A stretch of DNA of 64,000 nt from Aplectana chamaeleonis (taxonomy: Eukaryota; Nematoda; Chromadorea; Rhabditida; Cosmocercidae), in assembly GCA_029168955.1 (NCBI GenBank), contig JAPDOI010001311.1:62001-126000 (forward strand), given 5' to 3'. How positions within the stretch are numbered: the first letter of the stretch is position 1; every line of letters begins with the position of its first letter. Positions 1 through 10,139 of this stretch are shown piece by piece. The notes beneath the pieces were generated by a model. It was not told the origin of the DNA and made no database searches. It saw nothing but the letters and a program-made list of their open reading frames with translations. The position numbers were made by a program, and so were the translations under genes.

Positions 1-158
1 TTCGACATAGAAATGCTAGAGAAGAGCAGCCCCTCAGCAGATGCCATTTTAAAAATTGGGTTTTGCATCTTAAGGGGTCTCGCCCTAAAAAATAACTAAG
101 ATAAGGTGTGGCAATATGCTTGTGTCCCTGAGCCTCATAGTGTGTACAAAAATATTTA

Positions 159-341
159 TTGTTAGAGGCTGCAAAAAGGAGAAACACCAAAAGTTTGCAA
201 AAATTTTTCGAAAACGTGAAAACTTCGGAAAAACTCCCTCCTTCTGGTGACGTTTCGGTGCCTAGCACCTTCTTTGGACCTTCGTGCTCAGCTGATAGAG
301 CTGAGCTAAAATACTCCGATGTTGAAAAGTCTGAGTGCTAG
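159..341 (+). other. Small open frame, possible N-terminal exon relic
   Basis: A 60-codon frame starting ATG and ending TAG. It is lysine-rich at the start, with a KSLQKFFENV stretch and then a serine/proline-rich segment. A short basic 'KFF' stretch followed by a low-complexity linker resembles the N-terminus of some BED/hAT- or MYM-type zinc-finger transposon proteins, but no zinc ligands or catalytic motif follow. I do not recognise it. It may be chance. Confidence 0.15.
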
Positions 342-2103
342 TGTATGTAAGATAAGGTGCTTTCCTCATCACTTTTTGCTCCCAGTTGTTCTTAGACCCG
401 ATTGTAATGATACTGGAATCCGATTAGAATAATACTAACCGTAGTTCTGCTTGTTACACACTATTAGAATACTCAGTTCATTCGGAAACAAATTGAATTT
501 TCGAATATTTTGAAATCAGTAAGTCCAAGTAATTAATCAGTATTGCATCACTAATCTCAATGACCGAATACCTGACTATTGGGTAAGCATTTCCACCAAA
601 TCGATTTTTTCAATAGCTGGCCCGTTTTGGTGACTATACTAAAATATTTGGCTAATAAAAATTCTCAGTTCAGCTCAAACGTTCCGACATGCGGCATTTA
701 TTTACTTCTTCATTTTTGCTGATTCATTTAAATAGTAAATGAAAAACCTATTTTTTAGCAAGTTTCCATTCAATGTTTTTTCTATTTGTTTATTTATTTA
801 TGCACGCAGAGGTGCGCATAATTAAGCATCTTGAAATAGAAACAGTACAACCGGGTCATAGAAAAAAAAACGACAAATAAAGTGTTAAACAGAATGGAAT
901 TGTTGAAAGCAACAACAAAAAAATAATTTGAAAACAATTCAAACACGCCTCGAAAAGAGTCCACGGACGGAAACATAACTCGCTTCGCACAGAAAAATAC
1001 GTCAACAAGCCTCATGATACATCACTGAAGTTTTGAATAGAACTATTAAAAGAAGTACACGAGACGAATTAAGTTAATCTCACGGTTGTCGCGCTTTGCG
1101 AAATGTTCAGAAACTTCAGATCAGAAGGAGATCCTTGCATTAGTTATTGGGAATTAGACGCGATCTGATTGTAGCATGGTTTCCACCGAGAAGTTAGAGG
1201 TGACATCTAAGGACAAGCAAGCTTCATTGCTAGTAGAGAATTGGGTGAGAATAAAAACAACTCTCCACCTTGTATGCCTTGTATGAAGTGTATTAGGCTC
1301 ATCGGCATAGACTAGTAACAGTACAAATGCTGCCCTACCATGTGGGATCCTTGGTGATTCATCGACCCTCCCGCCACTAACAGGTATCTGGGCTAATTTC
1401 ATCAACAAAATTCGTAGTAATATATTGGTGCATTTACTATAGTTCTCATTGATATCCACCATACAATGAGTGTTATCCATGAAACGTCACCAGTACACCA
1501 CTCGGTTGAAAACGGTGCGCATCAAATGCAGGGCAAAACGGGAGGAAAGAAATTATAGTGTAAGGTATGAAATGAGAGCGATTGACGGAACTCAACGCTT
1601 CAGCTGGGACAACCTGGCTATCATGTAATAGCGTCTGATGCCCTCTTGTATAGCAAAAGAACTAGGAACACCAGTAATATGCCAAGAGGCGTTCAAACGA
1701 AAACAAAAACATTCAGTGTAGACAAGATTGCAAGATCTTTTGGATTTTGTTTATGGCGATCTTCCACTATATCACTAATTAGGCTCCGGAGACACCTGGC
1801 ATTACAAGCAGCATATCACGTATATCATTGCCGATAATCACACCATCCTACACATCTGGAATATCAAAATCTCAAACAAATCAACCTTCTTCAACCTGTT
1901 CTTGAAAACTGATAAATTTCCAGCTTCGAGTTACTTTTTCAGTAGCCTCTCAAGCCACCTCGCTCCCCTGAAGAATAGCGAGTTGACTATTTTGCTCCTA
2001 TTTATTCTCTTGACACTGGGACACTGCAGAGTCAGTCTGGAAACTCGCCCTCCAGATGGTCAGAAGCACCAGTATTTACCTAGCTTTCAGTTTCAAATCA
2101 CCC
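342..2103. other. AT-rich stretch without recognisable genes
   Basis: Only short overlapping frames are seen, none with a motif I recognise. The 108-codon frame on the minus strand near 1154-1480 has no family signature. There is no strong inverted repeat. Confidence 0.4.
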
Positions 2104-2593
2104 TTAAAGGCAGTGTTCATGACAATCTTCGATTTTGAGAGTAATCGCTAAATCGATTGTTTGGCCCCAGTAGAACTGAAATGACGAAGAAACCGAGAAA
2201 AACGCACCAGAAGGGCACGAAATCCTCAAGTATCAGCCCGCCTCTTAAGTATCAATGGAGCTGTTCGTTGTGACAATGAAATGTTTTGTGGACCCGTCTT
2301 TTGCAATTCTCCATTGTGTGTTGCTCCGTTCTTTCCTTCGAGCCTTAACTAATACTGTTTTGCTCGAAATATTCTTCCATTTTCGATTAGTCCCATTTTT
2401 TACCGGTGACGACCACCGTGAACATGTTTATCCAACCAGACAACTAGTCCAGGCCATAGAATAATGTCACTGAAATAAGACGAATTAGTGCGTTTCTCGC
2501 CGTTTCTTCGTGATTTTGGTAACACCTGGTTGCCATCGCATTGTTTTGAGTGGAAAACTTGGAAACGAGAATCATCGTGAACACTGCCTTTAA
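2104..2593. mobile_element. TTAA MITE, copy A
   Basis: A non-coding element of about 490 bp bounded by TTAA. It starts TTAAAGGCAGTGTTCATGAC and ends with the inverted form (ATCGTGAACACTGCCTTTAA-like). The same termini recur at 34665, 35167, 42867, 56962 and 62412. TTAA target choice is typical of piggyBac-type non-autonomous elements; that assignment is inferred from the termini. It sits directly at the 3' end of the RT fragment on its right. Confidence 0.75.
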
Positions 2594-2922
2594 GCAACTT
2601 GAAACAGAAGACAATATCATTAAAAACTCTGCGATGGTGAAGACTCTGTAATTTGAATAGATCAGGGCGCTGGTGATAACTGCGAAAAGTTTGAGCTGTG
2701 CTGGAATTACCTAAGCATCTCGTCAGCAAGATCTTCAAGAATGTTTTCTGCACCTTTAAAATTTTTCCCTGGAGTTTCTTTGTACTCGGACTCCAAAATT
2801 TGAGAACCATAATCGAGAATCGGCAAAACATATGCTTTGTAGAGACGTAACAACAGCGAAGGATCATTGCTTTTTATGTTTCTACAAATAGTAAACAATG
2901 TCGAAAACGCCTTGGAAATCAT
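2594..2922 (-). pseudogene. CR1/T1-like LINE reverse transcriptase, C-terminal fragment
   Basis: Read on the minus strand, the first frame contains FRNI-like, 'LLLRLYKAYVLPILDYGSQI' region (about 2800-2880), the conserved segment after the RT thumb in CR1/Jockey-group LINEs. The reading then shifts frame near 2760 and continues with FKLQSLHHRRVFNDIVFCFK (about 2590-2650), the usual C-terminal 'L..RR...D..F.FK..G' block. Catalytic RT motifs are missing upstream, so this is a broken 3' fragment. A MITE has inserted at its downstream edge. Confidence 0.7.
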
Positions 2923-3034
2923 TTTTCTTACATAATCACAATCATTGCATGAATCAATACATGCCTGCGATATCTTACATGAATCATTTACTCCATGATT
3001 TTTTCACTTGTTTATTCAATTATTTGATTACTGG

Positions 3035-3175
3035 TTTCTTCTACGATCAATTGAGAACTTCTTTGAAAATCACCTTTTATTGGCAATATTTCGGTGTATA
3101 ACACCTTTATTAAGCCTGTAATATTTCAAATATACAGCAAGCATTTAGCAGGGTCGTAGTGAACAATGCCGTCTC
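3035..3175 (-). mobile_element. Penelope-like element terminal fragment
   Basis: About 140 bp nearly identical, in inverted orientation, to 8190-8335 next to the first Penelope-like element. It contains the same hairpin motif (hammerhead-like core, at about 3088-3114 on the minus strand). It is an isolated terminal repeat piece; no RT or endonuclease coding lies beside it. Confidence 0.6.
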
Positions 3176-4181
3176 TGGCAAACGGGGTAGCAGCAAGGGC
3201 GGTAGGTCCGCCTCTAATCCCACCCCTCCGAAGGTTCAGCAGCAAGTCTAGAGCGACGGGCTTGCTGCCGTGAAAATTCTGATTGGTCAGCTGCGGAACT
3301 GGGCGGAGACTGGGCGGGGACAGAAATCCGCCCTTGGTGCTGCGAGCGAGCGAAGCTCGGAGATGTCCGCCCTTTGGACCTGCAGCGCGAGAATCGACGC
3401 AAACGCTCCACCACTCCTCGTCTGCTATTGGTCGAATTCAAATGCCGCTCCGCGCAATCGACCTTTTGACGGCATCGATCGGTCAGAATTTAACCAGATG
3501 GCTTCAGGCCGCACATTTCTTATATTTTTTCATTTTTCATGTATTTTTGCTTTATTCTTAACTATATGTGCCTCTCTTCATCCCCTCCGTGGTCAAGCGC
3601 TAGAAAAACGTCAGGCCTACGCCATTGTGAGCTCTCACGGTACTTTCCTCACGGTTTCCTGCTTTTTCAATGTTTTTCGAATTTTCTTATGCACATACTA
3701 AAGACATCAGCAGCATTTATATCCCGTGCACACGATTTACGGATTACGATGTTCAGAAGTCTTTCTCAAAAAATTTGTAGCATGAATTTTTTTCACATCC
3801 ATGAATTCGTTTTCCCAGCTTGTGAAAATTTTGAAGATATTCGCCCGCTAAAGAATTTAAATCTCACTCCTGATTTGCTATTTTCTGTTCGTTAATCTCT
3901 TCGTCCGGGTCTACATGAGTTTGAATTGTTTGATGTTGAAGAAATAGGGTTTCATGTAGTGGACATTGATCAATGCGAAAAATGTATATGAGAAATTGAA
4001 TTAGAAATTAGAGGAAATCAAACAGATCATGTTCGATTCGTAGATCTACTATTAATCGATTGAACACCCCTTTCTTGAATCGACTAAGCGTGTTTTGAAA
4101 ATATTTCCCACTCATCCAAACTTTCATAACTTTTTGCCAATTATTTCGGAACTTCAAGAATTTTGTGAATTAAAGTCTGTC
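3176..4181. other. Non-coding stretch, partly GC-rich
   Basis: 3190-3480 is GC-rich, with several overlapping open frames on both strands but no recognised motif; it looks like repeat DNA. 3480-4180 is AT-rich. Upstream exons of the gene at 4545-4991 might lie here, but I could not identify one with confidence. Confidence 0.3.
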
Positions 4182-4401
4182 CTAAATCCGAGTGTCCGCC
4201 CGGGCGGTCGGCGTGCGTGTCGAACGGGAGTCGAGAGGGCATTTGTTGGACATGTGAATCGACTAACACGAATATTACACGAAGAAGGAGTAATATTCCA
4301 GTCAGCTGTTTGCAGCCCGACAAGACTTCCAAAAAGTCTTCGTGACGACAGTTCAACACGCACACCGACCACTTGGGCGGACAATCTAATTCGGGCAGAT
4401 T
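4182..4401. mobile_element. Fold-back MITE (CCGAGTGTCCGCCC termini)
   Basis: The left end (TCCGAGTGTCCGCCCGGGCG) is mirrored by the right end (CCGACCACTTGGGCGGACAA) with a few mismatches. The interior resembles 51220-51370 (CACGAATAT, then AATATTCCAGTYAGCTGT, then CTTCGTGACG), so the two are members of one MITE family. Confidence 0.55.
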
Positions 4402-4544
4402 TTACATGTACTGTTCCAGAAATGTTGTTTGATGTTAAATGCGATCAAACCTAAAAGATATGATGCAGGAGAACAATATGTATCGAGTTCATCCTAGCGT
4501 TCCAGTCTTCAACGTTTTTGATGTGTTAAAGCTGTCTGCTTCAG

Positions 4545-4991
4545 GTTCTGGAAGACTCTGGGTTTCGATGAAGACGGACGAAAGAAGGCCATCACGGACA
4601 TGAAAAAGGCCAGAGCCGACTGGCACCACGCAGTTAGGCGGGCACCAGTGCGAGCAATGTGAGCCATATTTCTATGCTTTTACTTGATGTTTTTCTGGTA
4701 AGAAGTCGGGCAAAGTTAATTACTGCGTTTCAGATCAGATGTTCGTTTGTACGTGGAAAGAGATGGAGCGCTTGTCCTAATGAAGGTAAGTTTTACCTCA
4801 AATACCTCCTCAAGTAGTTGGTTTCAGATTGTTCTATGTTATGCTTTTTTTAGAAACGCGTGATCAACGATGTGGACGCGCCGCCATCTTGCCTTGTCGT
4901 TGGGGGAGTCATCGGAAACCCGGCTGACAGCCCTGTCGATCGGACGTCGAGCCCAGACCTGTTTGGGAGTATGAGTTGTGATATTCAGTGA
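4545..4991 (+). CDS. 3' exons of an unidentified spliced host gene
   Basis: Three exons fit one continuous reading frame. Exon 4545-4658 follows a CTTCAG acceptor and ends at a GT donor in phase 2. Exon 4734-4785 follows GTTTCAG and ends AAG|GTAAG. Exon 4854-4991 follows TTTTTTTAG and ends at TGA 4989-4991. The joined product runs FWKTLGFDEDGRKKAI..., a basic charged segment with DWHHAV, then LYVERDGALVLMKKR, then PPSCLVVGGVIGNP and a Ser/Asp-rich tail. Phases agree at both junctions, and codon use is balanced, unlike the surrounding repeats. The family was not recognised. Upstream exons and the start are not identified. Using the alternative acceptor at 4827 gives an early stop. The end is ambiguous because CA|GTGAGC just before the stop could also be a donor. 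Confidence 0.65.
4659..4733 (+). other. Intron, 75 bp
   Basis: GTGAGC donor after a phase-2 exon end and TTTCAG acceptor. The short length and TTTCAG are characteristic of nematode introns. Confidence 0.6.
4786..4853 (+). other. Intron, 68 bp, with two candidate acceptors
   Basis: Donor GTAAGT. GTTTCAG at 4821-4827 is the better consensus, but it leads to a stop within 12 codons. TTTTTTTAG at 4845-4853 keeps the reading frame open to 4989. Alternative splicing here would swap the C-terminus. Confidence 0.5.
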
Positions 4992-4992
4992 G

Positions 4993-5164
4993 CAACTTGA
5001 GATGTCTCAAGTTACTTACTCATAGCATTCAAGTCACATGCACAATGTGGTAAGTAACTTACCCGAAGGGAACTTTCATAGGGTCGCCTCGGGTAACTTG
5101 CTTACCACATTGTGTATGTGACTTTTATGCTATGAGTAAGTAACTTGAGACGTTCAAGTTACTT
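4993..5164. mobile_element. Fold-back MITE at the gene's stop codon
   Basis: Long imperfect inverted arms of about 72 bp meet at a loop near 5075. The left arm has CAACTTGAGATGTCTCAAG then GTTACTTACTCATAGC; the right arm has GCTATGAGTAAGTAACTTGA. The element begins two bases after the TGA of the gene on its left, so it lies in that gene's 3' UTR (or a last intron). Confidence 0.75.
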
Positions 5165-5637
5165 ACTGCTTACCACAAGTAGCTTTCCCGAAATTTTCTG
5201 AGAGATTTTTTGTATTTCTGTATATGAGTATATGTTTTTGACTTTGGTTTTTCTTGTTCTGCCCCCGTTACTCTGCCTACGGCTCGATCAAGATGCTTTA
5301 AATTCAAATTATCTCACTTTTACTGCAGTGTCATTCCGTAGTGTCATATCTCTTTATCTGCTCATCAATCCGAACCCGGTTAACTCTAAACCAATCTCAT
5401 GGATACTGAAACTAACTCTTTTAGGCTTTGTGTACCTTGTGGTCGTCATGCATGTATTCTGTTGTAATGTTCTGACATAGTCTTGATTGCGTTTGCCGAA
5501 ACACGGTTTTCTCTCAAACATCAGATCATCATGAAGTGCCTTCAAAGGCTTTTTGGTTACACGTTAAACCTCTATTGTACAAGTAATTCCGAGAAATAAA
5601 TTTGCATTTGTTAATACTTGTAGTTTTTATTATGTGT
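5165..5637 (+). other. Probable 3' UTR of the spliced gene, with poly(A) signal
   Basis: T-rich sequence without repeats, ending with AATAAA at 5595-5600. It is placed downstream of the exons on the same strand. This is inference from position and the hexamer only. Confidence 0.4.
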
Positions 5638-5769
5638 TGCTCCAGAATTGTTTAGCGGGCTCACTCAAGAGCCAGGTTGTAATGTAGCGATTTTGAATTT
5701 ACGGCAAATTCAAAAGGCCACTCTAGTACAACCTGGTCTTGAGTGAGACCGCTAAGAGAATTTTGAGCA
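5638..5769. mobile_element. Fold-back MITE, 132 bp
   Basis: Arms of about 43 bp: left TTTAGCGGGCTCACTCAAGA then CCAGGTTGTA, right TACAACCTGG then TCTTGAGTGAGACCGCTAAG, with a short AT-rich loop. Confidence 0.75.
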
Positions 5770-6119
5770 GTACGGGAGTTGGAGAAATCGCTTGCAAGGG
5801 CGTATTAGGGCAGGATGAAGGGTGAATATGAAAATTTGCGGCAGTAAGGGCGTAGTGTCAGGATGGACGAGCAGCCCTAGCAAGGCCGGTCACCGCCCGT
5901 ACAAGGCTAGCCACATGCCTTTCCCCTCGGACTGAAGTGGCTGGTTTTCCCTGAAGTGTACTGCTTTGAACGGACGGAGCACCGACGGAGGCCCCGCCCC
6001 AAAAACGCCTCTTTTCGACTATCAAGGGTGGGGCCCGAAACGTGAACCTGCCTTGCGCCTTCCTTCCTGCTGCCCCGTTTGCCAGAGGTAGTGAAGGTCG
6101 TGGCGGTGGTAGTGAACAA

Positions 6120-7170
6120 GAGAGAAGATCTTTTGACACGTCGATCGTATTCTACAAACGCTACATTGACGATGTGTTTGTCATAGGATCCCCTGCTCCC
6201 GGTCTACACACCATGCTCAGGAATTTGAATTCATACGATGCGAACATCCAGTTCACCGCACAGTTCCGTGGCGAAAATGGATTCCTACCATTTCTCAACG
6301 CTGAGGTCCGAATCAGGCATGGCATCAAGGAGTACATATGGTACATGAAGCCCATGGCAAAAAACATCATGCTTCATTCTCGCAGTGCACACTTACTTTT
6401 TATGAAGAAGAACGTTGTAAGGAATCCGATGAAGTCTCGATGTGCTCTCGAAAATCTCCGGAGGTGAACGCCAAAATTGTTAGATATCTAGAGGAAAACG
6501 GATACACATCAACAGAACCCAGTTCGTGGTGTCCACTCTACGTGGCGGAGGGAATCTCCTTAGTGCTACCATATGTGAATGACGGTCATGCCAGGATCTT
6601 CAACACCATCGTGAGAACGTCCGGCCTGCCTGTGAAGCTTGTTTTGCGTCCACCACCTCATTTGAAGGAAACCCTGAAGTCATCAAGGATGTACGAAGAT
6701 AAGTGTGGTAGACGCAACTGTTTATACTGCGCAGAACGGAAAATCTGCCAACCACGTGGTATTGTGTATGTGGTCACATGTGAAGGCTGTGGACAAAGTT
6801 ACGTTGGCGAGACAATGAGGCCATCACACAAGCGGCTTGATGAACACCAACGAGCTATCAGAAACCCGAACGCGTACTCCAATAATGTTTTTTCAAGACA
6901 TCGTTTACTTCATCATGCCTTGGAAAGCCCTTCGCACTTGAAGCAACAGTTCTACACTGCTCAGTAGAAGCTCCCCTGGAAAGAAAAGTGCTGGAAGTAC
7001 TGGAGATGAAGCGCCTGGCTCCCCAAATCAACAACAGGGACGAGATGATAGATGCAATGCGCCTTATCACATGGCAGTATCCATTGAAGAAACCCTTAAC
7101 ATTCGTACCACCAGGGGTGGTATTCGCCAACAACCCGCCGAGGGTAGTCGAAGGGAAGCGGAAGGGATGA
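6120..7170 (+). pseudogene. Penelope-like element 1: RT and GIY-YIG endonuclease, 5'-truncated
   Basis: Encodes the last RT part with FYKRYIDDVFVIG (the YIDD catalytic box at 6162-6173), FLPFLNAEV and HSRS...NVVRN, then the linker and a Cys cluster (KCGRRNCLYC, AERKIC). A GIY-YIG nuclease follows with GIVYVVTC...SYVGET (about 6755-6815), RLDEHQRA, and the C-terminal LAPQINNRDE block. The reading frame shifts near 6440 and again near 6965, and upstream RT motifs (fingers, motif A) are absent, so it cannot make the full polyprotein. These elements copy themselves by target-primed reverse transcription. The 3' part is interrupted at about 7121 by a MITE. Identification of the family is firm; boundaries on the 5' side are not. 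Confidence 0.85.
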
Positions 7171-8040
7171 TACCGCGCGCGGCAGAGGAACATTTCGACC
7201 CATCTTACACGCTGTAAGATGGAAATGAACGTATTGATCGATTACCCTTCGAATTCCCGTGGACTTCTCTTCGAGAATATTGTGTAATTTTCTATTTTTC
7301 TTTTGCATTTTTAGACTTGTTTCTAGCTCAAGAATATTGAAAACTAATTTCCTTTGTTGCAGAACAATAGTATAACATGTTTTACTGGGTTTTATTCGTA
7401 GTTCTAGCAAATCGGCGCATTTAAAGCTCGTGTTCTGATTTTAAAACTTTATGATTCAAGTCTTATGGACAGTGGCTCATCGAATGAGACTTATTTTACC
7501 ACAAATGGATCGGTCTTTCAAATTCAATATTCATATTTAGAAAAAAATGAAACCTGGAGGAATAAAGATCGTTTTTTTGCACACTGTATATAATACTTGG
7601 ACATAAAGATGAGAGCCCACAGCTCTCTGGATGATTAAGATGTGGCATAAATCGCTTTTCAATTTTTTTGGTAAAAATTCAATGAAATGTGCGAAAAAAT
7701 AGCAAAAATGAATATTCACAGTCAAAAATGTATAATTGTAACGAAAAAAAGGATCTGAGTCACAAATAAAAAAGAAACAAAAGACAGAATCACACGGAAA
7801 TTGAGAAAATGAGGGTTTAGGAAATCGAATTGAATGAATCTAACGTCTCTTCCGTGCAATTTGCAATAAATTTCGCCGCGTTGCGCCAATTTTCCCGAAG
7901 CGATGCAAAATATTTCGGCGGTCGCGAGGAAGCCAAAGGGAGGCGAGGTGGCCGTGGAGCGCGCGTTTTGTACTGAAATTTTACCTCATTTACCCTTCGA
8001 CTACCCGGCGGGTACCCGGCGGGTTATTGGCGAATACGAC
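7121..8040. mobile_element. MITE-like insertion with TATTCGCCAA termini
   Basis: Left end TATTCGCCAACAACCCGCCG then GGGTAGTCGAAGGG; right end has CCCTTCGACTACCCGGCGGG then GGGTTATTGGCGAATA. The termini are inverted copies. The interior is AT-rich and without genes. It lies in the 3' portion of Penelope-like element 1, whose terminal repeat follows near 8190. Confidence 0.65.
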
Positions 8041-8189
8041 CCCAGAACTGCTGCCTTATTTAATAGAATTGGGATATCGTAGAGGGTGAGCTTGTTATAG
8101 AGCCGTTGATTTTGGCAACTCCAAAAGAGGGTTTTTGCAGACCGCACTAATCGGCTTTGCGACTCGCTTGGTTAGTACTTTGCATTGTT

Positions 8190-8335
8190 CACTACGACCC
8201 TGCTAGATACTTGCTGTATATTTGAAATATTACAGGCTTGATAAAGGTGTTATACACCGAAATATTGCCAATAAAAGGTGATTTTCAAAGAAGTTCTCAA
8301 TTGATCGTAGAAGAAACCAACAAGTACACATGGAG
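8190..8335 (+). mobile_element. Penelope-like element 1, terminal repeat with ribozyme-like hairpin
   Basis: Inverted copy of 3035-3175. At 8237-8263 it reads CTTGATAAAGGTGTTATACA then CCGAAAT: a TGA box, a 5-bp hairpin and GAAA, the layout of the minimal hammerhead ribozyme known in Penelope-like elements. Two core bases differ from CUGANGA, so activity is doubtful. Confidence 0.5.
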
Positions 8336-9429
8336 ACTTCAGGATAGCTCAAGTTTATCATATTTGATTATTATTTTATTTATTTACTCGTTTAAATCCT
8401 CATTTAGTTATTTGTTCATTTATTTATTGAATTTTCTGGCATAGGTCTGCAATATTTTTTTTATTAAATCGGTCAAATTAACAACTTTCGTGAAATTTTC
8501 CAAATAAGTTTCCATCTCGTCTAAGTTACTCAGCGATTTCGCTGCACCAAACCTCTCACTTGAGAAATGTGGTCAGTGCACCATCTAATAATAATAAAAA
8601 TTTCCCGAATTATTTTCTAATATTTTCAAACACTAGATTTTTGCAGTTTTTCTGGATAAAAAAAAACAGGACTAAACAGTTTAAAATAAAAATACATTGT
8701 CCATAATATTTCATTAAGAAGTTCGGTGCTCTGGAGTCGTTCAAAAACAGAGGTGTGATAGAAGAGTCATTCTTCTCGGAAATTTTTCTAAAAATACAAA
8801 TCGTTAAAGCAAAGCAAAATTCTTGAATAAAGTCGATTCAAAGAATTTCCGTTTTGGCACTAAAGCGGGTTACGTTTTCAAAAATAATAAACAGTATTTT
8901 CACCGACAAAACTCGCTGACACACATTTTGGTGCAGCTTTTTCTGAACATTCTGATATTTGTTTTAATCTAGTGATTTTTTAGTGTTTCGATCATGTTTG
9001 TTCGAATACTTTTTCATTTAATCATACATTTACTTACTTATTTTTGATTCACCTATTTTTTCATTTGTTTATTTGCGCATTCGTTCACTTATCCATTTAT
9101 TTTTATACATCTTTATTTTCAGCAGAATATTATTTTCTCAAGCTGTGCGCACGGTGCGCCTTTCAGAAACTTTTGATTTTCCGTATGGGTAACCTTCGAG
9201 TAAAGATCTTTGAAACAGTAGGAATAAGTTCTTTAAGAAAAGGTTGAAATAGGTCTACATAGTTTGTAGAAAGTGTAACTTCATTCTCAGTAATTTTTAA
9301 AAGATCAGCCTCTTTTTCTGAGATTCCTGTCATCGCACGCCTGATCTTGATCGCCCATGATCATACCATTGATTGCCGACATCGCACGAAGGGACCGGGC
9401 AGTGCAGTATACTTGTTCCGAATCGAATA
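8336..9429. other. AT-rich non-coding stretch
   Basis: Runs of TTTA/TTCA-like low complexity (for example 8370-8440 and 9010-9115), no coding motif and no clear inverted repeat. Nothing else seen. Confidence 0.4.
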
Positions 9430-9795
9430 ATCGGATGAGTATCCGACTGTTTCAGTCGGATAAAAAAGTCGAGTTTTTATTCGAAAAGTCGGATATTCGA
9501 AAAAGTGCTATATCCGACTATAGTCGAAAAGTCGAATATTCGAAAAAGTGCGATATCCGACTACAGTCGAAAAGTCGAATATTCGAAAAAGTGCGATATC
9601 CGACTACAGTCGAAAAGTCGAATATTCGATAAAGTCCGATATCCGACTACAGTCGAAAAGTCGAATATTCGAAAAACTGCGATATCCGACTACAGTCGAA
9701 AAGTCGAATATTCGAAAGGGTTATATCCGACTACAGTCGAAACGTCGGATATTCGAATAGTTCAAAATCCGAATATTGTCGCAAAGTCGGATCTT
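9430..9795. repeat. 43-bp satellite tract (TCGGATA / CGAATATTCG), tract 1
   Basis: Tandem units of about 43 bp, each with GTCGAATATTCGAAAAAGTG, then CGATATCCGACTACAGTCG and AAAA. At least five regular units lie between 9485 and 9760. Each unit contains the palindromes CGAATATTCG and CGACTATAGTCG. The 43-bp period makes all frames look open by chance. A related tract in the same orientation lies at 12976-13228. Confidence 0.85.
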
Positions 9796-10139
9796 ACAAC
9801 CTCACTACAAAAAAACTGCTTGTCAATCACACTCCTTGAAAATAATTACGTTCATCCGGTAATCTGTATTTGATTTTAGTTATTATTTAAACACAATTTT
9901 TATTTATATTTGCTTTTGGAAGAAACTTTGTGGGTGTAGGTCAGATGGGAGCGTTTTTTAAGAAACCTTATTGATGCTGCTGACAGACTTCTGCTATTTG
10001 TTGGACGACTGCGGTGCGTGTCCAAACTATAGAGGCACCATACATATTTTCGTTCGACCGATGGATCGTTGTAGGCACCCTTCTGTGCGTCTGCCAAGTT
10101 TTCCTTTCGTATTGAACAGCTCAAAACTCTGCCCGTGGG

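Noticed and set aside
9357..9873. Overlapping frames encoding VEKSNIRKSAISDYSRK-type repeats
   Set aside because: They are translations of the 43-bp satellite; the same repeat appears in three frames.
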